Source of the DNA: Chiua virens
Lineage: Eukaryota; Basidiomycota; Agaricomycetes; Boletales; Boletaceae
Reading direction: 5' to 3'
Assembly (NCBI GenBank): GCA_019787685.1
Contig: JAHNUO010000016.1
Span: forward strand, 744,001-808,000
DNA length: 64,000 nucleotides
This document shows positions 9,937 to 21,449 of this stretch, one piece after another (position 1 is the stretch's first letter; each line of letters opens with the position of its first letter). A program made the translations under genes and the position numbers. The notes under the pieces are model-generated. The model ran no database searches. It was not told where the DNA came from and saw only the letters and a program-made list of their open reading frames with translations.

Positions 9937-11540
9937 TTGTTCATGGGCTTTGCCAACTTTATCGTCGGTTTATCCCCAACTACTCAACCATCGCCTGACC
10001 CCTAGTCGATCTTACCAAGAAAGACGCACCCTGGACTTGGGGACCCCCCCAAGTCACTGCCTTTGAAGCCCTGACAAAGGCCTTCACTACTGACCCGGTC
10101 CTCTGCTTTCCTGATACCTCTCGCCCCTTTGCCATTGCCACTGACGCATCTAAATACGTGAAGGGCGGTGTCCTCCTCCAAACTAATGTCAACAGTGATT
10201 GGAAACCGTGCTCCTACCTCTCTCAGTCATTCAATGCTGCAAAGAGGAACTATGACATCTACGATCATGAACTCCTCACGGTCATCCGTTCCCTCAAAGC
10301 CTGGTGCCACCACCTTCGTGGAAGTGCACACCCTGTCACGGTCTTCTCTGACCACAAGAACTTGACATACTTCTGTCAACCACAAAACTTGAACCATCGA
10401 CAAGCTCGTTGGCTCCTTGACCTCGCCGACTTTGACCTGACATTCTCACACATCCCTGGAAAACTTCTTGATGGTCCAGATGTGCTCTCCCATCGCCCAG
10501 ATCATATTTCTTCAGAGACCAACAATGAGAATGTCACCCTCCTCCCCAACGACGTGTTCATTAACCTCGTTACCCTCAACCTCCAGGCTCTTATCACCAA
10601 ATCCTCTGTCGATGACCCACTTGTCCTCAACACCTTGAATGTTTTGGACAGGGGACTTCCCTCATCATTCCGTGCCCACCTCTCTGACTGGAAATACCAT
10701 GCCGGCATCCTGACCTACCAGGGCCGCATCTACGTTCCCCCCGACCTCAACCTCCGGCAGCAAATCGTTGCCCGCCACCACAACTCCCACTCAGCTGGAC
10801 ACCCCGGTTTCTTGAAAACTTGCCAACTGGTTGCTGCCAAATTTTGGTGGCCTGGTTTGGCCTCCTTAGTCCGCTCCTATGTCTCCGGCTGTACCGCATG
10901 CCAGCAGCACAAGGTCAACACGCACCCGACTACTCCCCCACTCTCTCCAATACCTTCCGCATGCTCCAGGCCCTTCCAGAATGTCTCAGTGGATCTTATC
11001 ACGGATCTCCCCATCTCTGCAGAAGGTTATGACTCTCTCATGGTCGTGGTCGACCACAGCCTTACAAAGGGGGTAATTCTTTGCCCCACAGTAAAGACCG
11101 CCAACTCCACAGGCATTGCCTGCCTCTTTTTCACAAAGTTTACACTCGATTCGGTCTTTATGACAAAATCATCTCTGACTGTGGCCCGCAGTTTGCTTCT
11201 GCCTTCGCAAAAGAACTCTCCCGGCTAATTGGTTACCACCTTTCCCTCTCTACCGCGTATCATCCCCAATCAGATGGTGAAACGGAACGAGTCAACCAAG
11301 AAGTCGAGACCTATCTCCACATGTATTGCCAAAACAATCTGGAGAAATGGGCCAACTTACTCCCTATGGCCGAATTCGCGCACAACCACTGACCCCACTC
11401 TGTCACCGGCAAATCCCCCTTCTTCCTGATGATGGGATATGAACCCCATCCCCTACCTGCTATCATCGCAGAAACCAAACTACCCGCAGTCGAGGAATGT
11501 CTCAAAGTCCTCTCAGCCACTCAGGATGAAGCCCTTGCCG
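9937..11540 (+). pseudogene. Chromovirus pol: RNase H and integrase
   Basis: After a frameshifted stretch, the frame 10158-11228 holds RNase H (YDIYDHELLTVI, VFSDHKNLTYF, RQARWLLDLADFD) and the integrase zinc domain (HNSHSAGHPGFLKT then CTACQQHK). The integrase core begins with VDLITDLPIS. A frameshift near 11130 moves it to the frame of 11081-11392, which carries IISDCGPQF and the third acidic residue in [22 protein letters not shown] at 11390 interrupts it before the GPY/F-like region. All core integrase motifs are present but spread over two frames. Confidence 0.9.
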
Positions 11541-12343
11541 CTCACGAACTCGCTTGCCAGGCCATGAAAGCCCGCTCCTTCCACAAATTCAAGCCATTCG
11601 CTAAAGGAGACCAGGTTTGGCTAGAAGCCTGCAACTTGAAGCAGGAACTCATCTCCCTGAAACTCGCATCTCGCCGAGAAGGACCTTTCAGTATCACAGA
11701 AGTCCTTTCTCCGCTCATATACCACCTCCACCTTCCCAAGACCTGGAAGATCCATCTGGTCTTCCACACTTCTCTCTTATCGCCCTATCGCAAAACAGAG
11801 ACCTATGGCCCGAACTTTCTGAAACCCCCTCCTGACCTTATCACTGGAGAAGAGGAATACGAAATTGAACAGATCTTGCGCCACATGCAGACACCACGTA
11901 ACTGCAAGTTCCTGATCCGATGGAAAGGGTATTCGGCTTCCGATGACTCATGGGAACCTGAATCCAACTTAGGAAACGCCAAGGACACGGTCGATGCTTA
12001 TAAGTGAGCCCATCCCAAGGATTTTCCCTTGACACCTCCCAGACCACCTCGTTCACCGCTCAGACCACCACCACCCATCTCCATCAAAGCGATAATGACC
12101 TACCATTCCTGCTCTACCCCCGACTTTGAAAATGAAATCATTCACTCAGTCCCCGTCTTCACCCCTACTGTGTCAATCCTGCACCTACCCCTGCCACCGC
12201 TGGCTACACCCACTTCCAATGTCTCCACCCTCTCCACCGAATCCTCCCTCACGGAGTCCACCCAACCCCCTTCTCCTGCTATTTTGGCAGTTGCCTCCAC
12301 AGGATGGGGAGCTCCTTCTCAATGGCCTGTTCCTTCTGAGCGC
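11429..12343 (+). pseudogene. Chromovirus pol: integrase tail and chromodomain
   Basis: The frame contains FAKGDQVWLEACNLK and HPVFH-like HLVFHTSLLSPY, the post-core integrase region. It then has a chromodomain, EYEIEQILRHM...FLIRWKGY...DDSWEPESNL (about 11857-11975). Chromodomains of this kind target chromovirus integration to heterochromatin. A TGA at 12005 replaces an expected codon, and the same frame then continues as a proline-rich segment up to the solo LTR at 12344. The coding sequence resumes in frame after that LTR. Confidence 0.88.
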
Positions 12344-12957
12344 TGTAGGGAATAGGTATTCCCTGTGCTCGCATAGCACGTTTCCGCACCCTGTCGTCAC
12401 CCGATCCCGATCCTGATCTGTCTGCATGTGCGAACTCATCCAGATTGCTGTATCTGCGCCCGTTTTGCCTCGGACTCTTTTATTTTATTTTTGATGCTCC
12501 TTATTCATACTTAGCATTGGCTAGACCATGTCATGCAGCCCTTGCAGGGACGTTCGGGTGCCTCTCGAACTTTATACCATACGAAAACCTTCTTTTTATT
12601 ATTATCCTTACTTAGGACGAGTCTGAGGGTATTCCTGAGGACTATAAATTCACTGTATTGACAAAAATACAGCAGCTTTTGCCCGTGTGCATCTGTCTCA
12701 CATTGTTTTCACTCGACGTTCGCTTTCTCTCACTCTCCTCATATTTTCTCGATCCGGATTGGACTGCCGTGTCCGCCTTTCTATCCGTTTTAATCCGGAT
12801 TCACCCCGGATTCATCTCGGACTACTCAAAAACCATTATTTGTTGTTCACCAACTCAGTGTTGTCCCTGGGTCGAACAGAATCACATTCCTTCACCCTCT
12901 TTCTATTTCTTTCAATCCCCCTGAGTATTGCACTACAGCCGGGATATATTACCTTCA
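12344..12957 (+). repeat. Solo LTR (family D) inside the chromovirus pol
   Basis: This is a 614-bp solo LTR beginning TGTAGGGAATAGGTATTCC and ending ATATATTACCTTCA. It is flanked by an exact 4-bp duplication GCGC (12340-12343 and 12958-12961). A TATA-like GGACTATAAATTC lies near 12640. A second copy with its own duplication is at 51088-51735, and a 3' fragment is at 46384-46411. LTR plus one duplication is 618 bp, so the flanking chromovirus frame is kept. Confidence 0.92.
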
Positions 12958-13923
12958 GCGCCCTAGTCGCATTCATTCTTCTCTCCAGGTGGTAGATCTT
13001 CCCTACCATTCTCACATGATTTGTTCTTTGTCTTCTACCCCCGAGTACTTTCGCCGCATGCGCAAACTCATCCTAGATCCTGCAATGGCCTTCCCTATCA
13101 AACATCACCTCAACTTGAACTCTCCTCTTAACACTCTCTACCTGGCGTATCTCCAATGTGAGTGCCTCACCTTCATCCAATCCGACCTGCTCAGTCGTGA
13201 TCGTCATTCCCACCTCCTCTCTGTGGTTACCGGACAAATCCATGATTGAATCCGCGCCTACATTGAGCATACTCTTCATCAGATGCAGATGGGCAAGTTC
13301 CTGGAGGATCTCCACCTCTATCAAATGCACCTATCCTGCCAAATGGCCCCTCCTACACACTCATTCTTGACCCCATCAGCCTCATCCACTCCCTTTACTG
13401 AGGAAGAAATCACTGCTTGTAACTGTGCCAAAGCCAAACTGATGTTTCGGACCGGTCAGGTATTCCTCCCCGACAATCACCCCTGATGGCATGAGGCTTG
13501 CTTCAAATGCTGAAAGCTCGGCCATATCCGCACTGAGTGCAATATGTACCAGTGCCCATCTGCCTCACCTGGGCCCCAGGCCATATCCAATCCTGCTGCC
13601 CTGGACGACCTCCTAGGGTACGCACTCGCATCCACCTTGCCAACCAGCTTACTCCCGTGGCCGCTGGAGCTACTTGGAGGAGATGCTCCCCTCGTCCTGC
13701 CATTCCGTCAACGTCGTCCTCCTTGATGAACTCGTCTTCATCATCTTGCAACAACCGCCACTCCATACTCCCTATACCCCCACCTCAACGAGCCCGCCGC
13801 CATGTGCGACAGCATTCCGAGTCTCTTGACCGACACTCAGCATCCCCATGTGATGACCCCATTGATGACGAGGGTTACACCAATATCACCAGCAGTCCTG
13901 TCCGTGATGCATTCGATTTCTAG
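12958..13923 (+). pseudogene. Chromovirus polyprotein C-terminal extension with paired zinc knuckles
   Basis: The reading frame that leaves the chromodomain re-enters here. P-S-E-R before the solo LTR joins P-S-R-I-H-S-S after it. It continues for about 320 codons to a TAG at 13921, directly before the 3' LTR. Near the end lies CFKCxKLGHIRTEC (C-x2-C-x4-H-x4-C) followed at once by CPICLTWAPGHIQSC, a second C2HC-like knuckle reached after a 1-nt frameshift near 13550. In-frame TGA stops lie at 13247, 13484 and 13511. Position and motifs suggest a nucleic-acid-binding domain at the far C-terminus of the polyprotein. That it is one polyprotein rather than a separate 3' ORF is inference. Confidence 0.65.
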
Positions 13924-13965
13924 TGATGATCTTCACTTGATGCTTTGATTGTACTCCGGGGGTAA

Positions 13966-14720
13966 TGTTACAATTTCTTTCTTTCTCTGTTTCTCTTGTA
14001 CTACTTCACTTCACTCGATACCTAGGTATCCTTGTACGTTCATCTGTACTCACTTCACTTGATACCTCGGTATCCTCATACGTTCATCCGTACTTGCTTC
14101 ACTTTCACCTTACTTAACCACACACCGGTACAACCTGAGTGCTTACTCACTTCATTCTCATCATCATCCAATGGCATCACTCTTACTCATTTCATTCTTG
14201 TCATCATCCAATGGCTTCACATTTGTCATTTCTTCTTCGTCATCGTCTGCTGCCATCACATCATACGATTCCTCCTTTTGGCCCTTTATCCCTTCTGCTC
14301 TTCTTGGCCACCCCTTTTAGTCTCTTGGTCCGTGTACCAGTCTCATAGTATAAATACCGCACAGCAATACTCTTGTACCCTAGTCTTGATCTCTGCAATC
14401 TAGCTGAGTATCTCTGCTCCACTCACCACAGCACCTGTGACCACTCGACCGGACTACTCTTAGTCCTTCCTTGAACACTATGACTCATAGCAGTCAACCC
14501 TTGTCCCTCGACTGTCCCTCGGGTATAGATTCCCAAAAGGACAACTCTCAGCAATGCCTGAGTTTTCACTCATCTCTCTGGTAGCAATCTGCTGACCAGA
14601 AACCCTCGTTCGACTCTTCAGTGCACCACATATCAAGTGGTGGTTGTTTGGGTTATCGCAGCCACTTGGTACTTGGCGCTTTTGTGGCTACGTTAGGTCC
14701 TACCTGGAACTATCGTAACA
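13966..14720 (+). repeat. 3' LTR of the chromovirus
   Basis: It begins TGTTACAATTTC and ends ATCGTAACA. The G-rich ACTCCGGGGGTAA directly upstream is the polypurine tract. It is 44 bp longer than the 5' LTR through a tandem duplication near 14000-14090. Confidence 0.92.
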
Positions 14721-16384
14721 CAGTGGGACTAATGTCAGCCCATCTTCGTTCTGGAGCTTCGCCATCCGTTCAGCCTATACCACAGACAAGGTTGAAGGAA
14801 ATAACCAATGACATTCTGCCACGTGAGTGGGAAGATGGAATTTGGGTACCAGGAACATGACATCCTTGGATGCAGGATCAATATGCCACACTTTGGGAAC
14901 TTGCACCATCCTGCTCCACAAATGTTTGTACCATTGACATGCTATGTCATATGAGATTTTCAACACAAGCAAGGGAGCAAAGATATGCAGTGCAGAGAAC
15001 ACAAGATAATCCATATTAATATATCTATATAAGCATAGAATCAGAATGATCATAAACCACATTGCCATGACCACTTACTTTTCTCCTTTCTGTAGATTCC
15101 CCACACCGCAAGGAAGCTTGAAGCCATGTTGGGCACAGTCAAAGGTTCTGACACCAGTCGTGGCGAGCCCTGTCATTGATTTGGTATCTGCTGTGTTGAC
15201 TGTGCTATGACTAGAGCAGCTACATTTCTAGAAACGAGAAGTGATTAATACAACTGAATGGAATAAATCAGCAATGTACTGACTGTGGCTCATTGAGAAG
15301 CTTGCTAAGATAGGATTTGTATCCCATTTCTTCAATGAAATAAGCCCATCCACAACTCAATCCAGGATCAGCTGTGTTGCTCAACACTGCCTTTCACTTC
15401 ATTTGGAAATTAGCATCAATCACAATAAAAAGTGTGTACAGCCATCTGAACACAAGAGAGAGAAATTAGACATGAAAAGAACTTTGCATTCATAGAATGC
15501 GCACTGTTTCTCCATTGGTGCTTCTGTTCATCCTGAGGCTAAATTGATTCCAGGATGGGAACATGCAGGACAAAGTACCATGCACTCCCCCTCTTGTGTA
15601 TATTCCACTCTGTCACTGTCATGTCCACAGCCTGAACGTTTTAGAGCATTTTAAGATGGTGCCATTCTTGGACGACCCATAAGAAGTGATCATAATGATC
15701 CTGACAAGCAATAGGAATGAGACAAACAGAGCAAACTCAAATTGGGTCATTAGACTTACTTTTGTATCTCCCAGGCCAGTATTGTCTGACAGGTCATCAG
15801 TAAATCACTGGTTTTGGAACAGACCCACAGAGTGGCACAGAAGGGCACAGACTACTACAGAGCATACAGCAGTACAGACCTATGTATTCAAGGGTTGGCA
15901 TTGGGCAATCATACCTTCACATGGTGTAAGGGTGTTTTCTGGTGTCTCTGGATCATACAGGCTGTGCACAGCATCTCAGTACCAAGAAAATCGGAACATC
16001 ACACCAACACAGGTGCTGCATTGCAAAGAAAACAAATGGCACCACTTCCACATCTTCCTTCCAAACATAAAAACTTGTCAAGGAAGTCTTGTTGTTCATC
16101 TTTTACCCACACCAACAGCAGGTGATCCTCCAAGACAAAGTTCAACTTGAAATGGGAAAGTCATCTGAAGAGGATCCACTCACTGATGCATACTGTCTCC
16201 TCAGGGGCTCTTCACCAAGGATAGTGTTGATGTCAGAGTCAGGAGGAAGCATATCCATAGAAATGGGCTCAACATCATCAAAAGTGGGGTTTTCCGTGGA
16301 TGAGGAAGGTACTGGCAAGTCCTTGTTGGTAGGATCATCTTGAACCTTAATGTTGTACTTCTTCTTGCTGAGGTGTAGATCCAC
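14721..16384 (-). pseudogene. KDZ transposase, N-terminal and catalytic part
   Basis: This is the upstream half of the KDZ gene whose C-terminal part lies at 1-638. Read on the minus strand it starts near MDLHLSKKKYNIKV (16384) with an acidic Ser/Pro-rich N-terminus. At about 16045-15905 it has a CxC2-type zinc cluster: CFLCNAAP, then MLCTACMIQRHQKTPLHHVK. At 15074-14775 it has the diagnostic block with KISYDIACQWYKHLW and MFLVPKFHLPTHVAECH. The segment TDGEAPERRWADISPT runs into the chromovirus junction. Several stops and frame changes are present, including a TGA for the usual arginine before TDGEAPER. The reaction would be cut-and-paste DNA transposition, but this copy is dead. Confidence 0.85.
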
Positions 16385-16792
16385 TCACATCCCTGCAGAC
16401 TTTCATATGGTGTCCTTCTGTTTGACCAAATGTAATAAGGCAGTGTTCTGCCACCGATTTACAAGGCTATACTCACCGTCACCACATTCTGTATGATGAC
16501 AAGGACCTCCCTTGTTTTACCTTATACTTGGAGTGTGGGAACCACAGGGACTATGAGAAGTACTGGCTTGGAAAGCTCAGATCTGTCAGGACAACTCACC
16601 AACTCCACTCCAATGAAGACACAACCCAATGAACAACAGATAAGCATCCCTTCCTGCCTTCTGCTTGGAGTGTGAGGACTAAAATATTCTGAACAGCCAG
16701 GACATAAAACCTGCTCTCTGGTTCATGTGCAGCCAGCCTGATGCTTGCCTGTATCACTTGCTTCATAGTCAATTGCCACTCTCACTGTTTGC
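16385..16792. other. Spacer between the KDZ gene and element B
   Basis: No convincing coding sequence is seen. It lies between the minus-strand KDZ start and the plus-strand gene that begins at 22161 once element B is removed, so before insertion it would have been a divergent promoter region of about 400 bp. Confidence 0.4.
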
Positions 16793-17497
16793 TGTAGGAG
16801 TTAGATACTCCCTACAGTTGTAGGATACATTTTCCTTGCTCTTCATCATGTCATATCACCTCCTGTCTCATCCACCATCAACTTCGTGGCAGCCCAGTTT
16901 CATTCCTAGTGTTTACAGATCATCTGAATCCAATCCGAGTCCAATCTGAGTCAACACAATCCAATCTGGTTCCATCGTACGTATTCCGCTTCATCTGATT
17001 TGACTTGTTCTACTCGATTTGGCCTCATTAAGGTCATTACTATCCTAAAACCTTTTCTTTCTTTGTCATCTACAAGGTTTGACACTCCTTCTTAGCATAC
17101 TCACCCTACGTCGATCCTGTACACTTACTTAGGGTCAGATTACCTTTAACAGTCCTGGGTTATGCCCAGGACTATAAAACCATGTTTCTAAAAAAAATAG
17201 GGTCTTTCGGCATTCAGGAGATCTCCTGTTTACTCTCCCATGTCTGAGTGAGCTGGATATCTTTTTCTTTTACCTCGTCCTATTGTTCCTCTGCGTCTCA
17301 TCTACTCGAAACAATACTCTCATTGCCCCAACTCCACCCGGATACTTTTACATTGACCACTTTTCATTCTGGATCATTCAGCAGCCTCTAGGACTCTTAG
17401 AGAAACCCGAACCCTTCATTCCTTCAAATATAACCCCTCTTGGGACGAACCTAATTGCCCCACCTTTCTTCATATCACCTATTATTTGTTTTATACA
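16793..17497 (+). repeat. 5' LTR of element B
   Basis: This 705-bp LTR begins TGTAGGAGTTAGATACTCC and ends TTTATACA. A TATA-like GGACTATAAAACC lies near 17170. The following ACTGGAGCACACCACGAGG is the likely primer-binding region. Confidence 0.92.
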
Positions 17498-17703
17498 ACT
17501 GGAGCACACCACGAGGGGTGGTTTCAGAAGGTTTGGATTCGGACGTCTTTGCTCTCCTACTGCTTTTCCTTCATTTGCCGCACACCTCACCTACACCCGT
17601 CCCCGACTTGTGCCTTATCCGGTTTCACAAACCTTGTTTTTTTTTCAGATCCGGTTATGATACCTTTTGACTTCTAGTCCCCATTCACCCTGCTTGCACC
17701 CCT

Positions 17704-19559
17704 GTGCCACTACTAACCCTTCCTCCGTGTCTCACGATACATCCGCCCTTAGCTATGAAGGTCACAAGCCCATCAGACAATCAACTGATACCATTTTCAT
17801 CCATCATGATCGCAGCTAGCATAATCTGGATGCCATATCGAGGCACCCCAGATGCACCAACCTTCAGTGGAAAAGCTTCCCATCTCCAACCATATCATCA
17901 TTCCTTCTCACCCGACAACAAATAGCAACTCTTGATCAAGACTTTCTTTTTCTTAGTGGTTTCCCAGTCGATTTACAGTATGAGATTCGTCGACGGTTAG
18001 CAATCCTGCAACCGGATATCCACCCGGATGCCTTGTATGCGCTCGATGACATTCGTGACACAGCCGAGTTTCTTTTATCAGGATCACATTCTTATTTTAC
18101 ACCTACACCTTCACTTTGCCTTTGATCACCTTCACTTTTGCTACCTGACACTTACAATCCGCTTCTGTATAACCGACCCATCTCTTCATCCATTTTTATT
18201 TCACCATCAATCCAAGGACCACCTACTAACTTGTATAGTTCTGTGGTTATCGCACCAGTTATGGACATCAACCCATGTGTTGCTCTGTCATCGCGACCGT
18301 TGGTTATGGAACAACCGACAGATTTCACTATCGACCTAACCATGTTAACTGAACTGGTCTCACCACTCTCAATCCCGATTGCACCTCGCACAACCATCAT
18401 CACAACACCTCTCAGCATCACGGATGTGCGGTCAGCCTGTCCTTGCGACCTACTTGACATCAAACTGGACACTCTGTCATATTTGGTCACAACTCGGCCA
18501 GTAGTACACGACACAGCACCACATCCAATCGAAACCGATCATGATTTGGATGATCCAAATGACGGATCGGTTGAACCCATAATCAGCCCCGCCATTTCCC
18601 TGCTACGAAATACCCCCGTTGTCATGTCTGCACTCGGTCTCGCATCCGATCCAGCCTCTCGTCCCAATCCCCCGAAATCACTCTCAAATGCTCCCTATCG
18701 ACCCATCCCCCATTTGCATCGATCATTTTCCCTTTTCCTACTAAAGCTGCTTCATCCACGGACCACTATTATACCGAGTGAGGCATTACCAGCCAATAAT
18801 ATCGTTTTGATCCGCAGTGTACACAAGCCGCCTCAGCTGTACCCTGAACAGCCCAGGCATTCATTTTTATATATTTTTGTTTCATACCCGCGCAAGACTA
18901 ACATTTTAGGACTAACGAGTGTCAGCTGGTTTGTAAGGGATCATCATGATCCACCGGCTGAGACAGTCCTAACCGGTTGTATCTGGATCGCTGCTGTTTG
19001 CATACCCCCAAGGCCCACGAAACACCTGAACGTTCATGTGGGCACCTTTCAACTACTCATTTTACCTACACGTGAGTCCTTACCCCATTTTAATCCGCTT
19101 CCTTCTTGCATTCGTTCATCCACGTTCCTGTCATTTACTATTCAAGTTCCCCTTGTTCACATCTGGTCTTCCATTACGGCCGCTTTGCCTTCGTTCTCAC
19201 CATCCACCTTGGTAGCCAGTTTCACCGCAGAGCCTTCAAAACTGAATCTGCCTATTCCTCATCTGTCACTGCTCAATCCGCGAGTACATATAACACTTCC
19301 CTTGCATACTTTCAATGCCCGGGAGGTCATCATTTCAAGTTCCCCTCAGTGTGAGCATGGTTGGTACCTAATACCAAGCTCAGTTTTTCATGTTTTTAGT
19401 CGCATAACATGCACTTTTGATGCCATCCACTCGTATACAGATCCGCTTCTGTGCATTACTAACCGGTTCATTGATTTTATAGTTCAACCTGATGATCCGC
19501 TGTTGTTAGTTGATGTCGCGACTACTTGGCAATGGTCCAAGCATCATCTCAAAGCATAA
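17704..19559 (+). pseudogene. Gag of element B
   Basis: Gag starts around 17704 with MPLLTLPPC and MPYRGTPDAPTFSGK, like element A. It then jumps by an internal deletion from SHLQPY to HHSFSPDNK. After a frame change it continues with VDLQYEIRRRLAIL and DALYALDDIRDTAEFLLSG, the usual C-terminal end of the Gypsy Gag core. A TGA near 18123 separates this from a further 473-codon open frame in the same phase (18138-19559), rich in Pro, Ser and Thr, ending WQWSKHHLKA. The long open tail is conserved in element A, which suggests that it was translated, but no domain is recognised in it. Confidence 0.6.
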
Positions 19560-20009
19560 AACATACAGTCAGCCATATGATACGTATCCGTCTCTATCCC
19601 AGGATTTGACTGGCACTCTCTATCTTACCCCAGGATTCGATCCGGTGCCTCTAAAAAAAACAACGAAACCATCTGTATACTGCCAGTTCCTTGCCTTCGA
19701 TCATAACCATTGCTATTTAGATATTCACTTTCGCTACTACTTCTTTTGTCTCATCCGAAACCGAATACTGTCATATGCAATCCGGCCACTCGGCAAAGTG
19801 ATTCGTGCAGGTATAGACTCGAAAGATGCCTGAAGAAGACAAGCTGGATGGACAACCACACCCTGTATTAATTATTCTCATTTCTTTTCACTCACATTTC
19901 GTTTTATTAATCACTTTCCATTCATTGCTTAATTAGGGATCGCGACCGGATTGGACAGAGGACACGGATCAATTGCTATACTACAACACAGCGGGAACGA
20001 CAACTCTAT

Positions 20010-21296
20010 CTACAGAAGCCATAGTATGGCCTTCACCTTCTCCAACTCAGCCTCCTTTGACGCGATTGCTGTCCATTTATCCGCCAACTGCATCTCGAGC
20101 ATCTTGTACTTGGTTTTGGAGGCGAGCAGCTCTGCCTCCATAGCAAGCATGGCCCGTTTGGCCGCGTCGACCTGAGAGCGCGTGGGTCCATCTTGACCCG
20201 ATGTCTTCTGCTTCTTCTTGGGGCCCGTATCCTCTTCCTCCTCGTTGTCCACAATGGATACCTTAGCTTTAGGACATGGCTTCGGCCTTGCCTTGCACAT
20301 ATCCGGAACCAGATTGGACAGTTCCGCAAAGAGTTGGCATGGTGGTATGAATACCACCACTTTTTGCGAAGCTAAACTGTGTATTAATACACGCAGACTG
20401 ATGAGCAACACATTATTACTCACCTGGGACCCTCGTCGCTTCTGCCTTCCCATCCATCTTCGCCCTCTTGCTGCCACATCCACTTGAATAGGTGCAGCTC
20501 TGGCAGTCCTTTCCGCAGCGTCTGCATACACGACTAGGAACCCCAAAGCAGGGGTACCCTGTGCCTTCGCACCGCTCACACAGCACCTCGTGGTCGATGT
20601 TGCCTTCCTCCTGCAGTGAATCGGTATGGGTTGGCGGCATACTCTTGGCCATGCTGCTTTCGACAATGATCAGCTCGTCCTCGTCCTCCGACTTGTTCTC
20701 CATCACAATAGGATGCTGTGCATATGACCTAGTTAGCATTGCACGTACCAGATATGTATCCAGACACGCACCTTCCATTTCTCTCTCCCCTCTGGCACTT
20801 TCCCCTTCTCCACACGCCTTCCTCGCGCCTTCTTGTCTCCCGTGTCCTCTCTTTCCTCACTCTCATGCACTGCCGCCATTGCCTTCGCCGCGTCATCAGC
20901 CACCTTTCATAGCTTCTTGGCCGTGTCCCACTGTTCCATCGCCTTCTGCAACTCTTGAATTGCGAGGGTGACCGCGTTGTCAACCCAAGCCTCGATGCCA
21001 GTATCCCGAGCCTGTTGAAGGCAATCGCTGAGATGTTTCTGTAAAAACAAATTGTTTGCGGTTAGTACATGACGAGACGTGATCGGTGAACTACATACCA
21101 GGATCTCATCCCATTCCTCTTGCCACATTGTCTGCTCCTCGGCCAGGTCCTCCCTATCGTCTGGGATTGTCTTCGCAAAGTCCCTGGCGTGTCCATTCGC
21201 ATGCTTCAGCTCCATCTTGGCAAAGATGCGTGGTTCATACAGATCGACCGCTTTCTGCATGTCCACGTATTTGAGGATCAACTTGGCATATGACAT
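20010..21296 (-). CDS. Antisense accessory gene of element B (cysteine cluster and coiled coil)
   Basis: This four-exon gene lies on the strand opposite to the element's gag: 21099-21296, 20772-21038, 20424-20715 and 20010-20359. All introns are GT-AG and 56-64 nt long, and the exons sum to 1107 nt (368 codons plus stop) in one frame. The only fault is a TGA inside exon 2, where element A has CGA. Exons 1-2 are helical and charged (KYVDMQKAVD, HANGHARDFAKTI). Exon 3 carries CERCEGTGYPCFGVP and VCRRCGKDCQSC, a C-x2-C-x6-C-x7-C-x2-C-x3-C-x2-C cluster that could bind zinc. Exon 4 has a basic stretch (GPKKKQKTS) and a C-terminal heptad helix from about residue 320. It may bind nucleic acid or dimerise; the function is not known. 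The gene ends about 150 bp from the 3' LTR. Confidence 0.75.
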
Positions 21297-21449
21297 AGTG
21301 GAAGTTTAAAAGATAAAAGGAATGGGAGAGCAGTGTGGACGCGATGCATTCAAGTAATGTCCGGTGGCGCATTGTTCAGTTTTCAAACCCAGCTCGCGTG
21401 TACATCACGTGACCAACTGAGGACAGTCGGCATCCAAGTTCCCCTCGGG

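Larger units (their letters stand above)
639..14720 (+). mobile_element. Ty3/Gypsy chromovirus, full length, decayed, with three nested insertions
   Basis: LTRs of 711 bp (639-1349) and 755 bp (13966-14720) begin TGTTAC and end GTAACA and bound an internal region with gag, protease remnant, RT, RNase H, integrase, chromodomain and a C-terminal zinc-knuckle extension. The flanks are CAGCA on the left and CAGTG on the right, so the 5-bp target duplication matches at only three of five positions; continuity of the disrupted KDZ reading frame supports the junction all the same. The raw length of 14.1 kb is inflated by a Tc1 element (1677-3268), element A (3574-8102) and a solo LTR (12344-12957). 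Without them it would be about 7.3 kb. The reading frame carries many TGA stops and several frameshifts, so this copy is dead. Confidence 0.92.

Noticed and set aside
18138..19559. 473-codon frame of element B as an independent gene
   Set aside because: It is in phase with the upstream Gag, separated only by a TGA, and shows no separate start context, so it was merged with gag.
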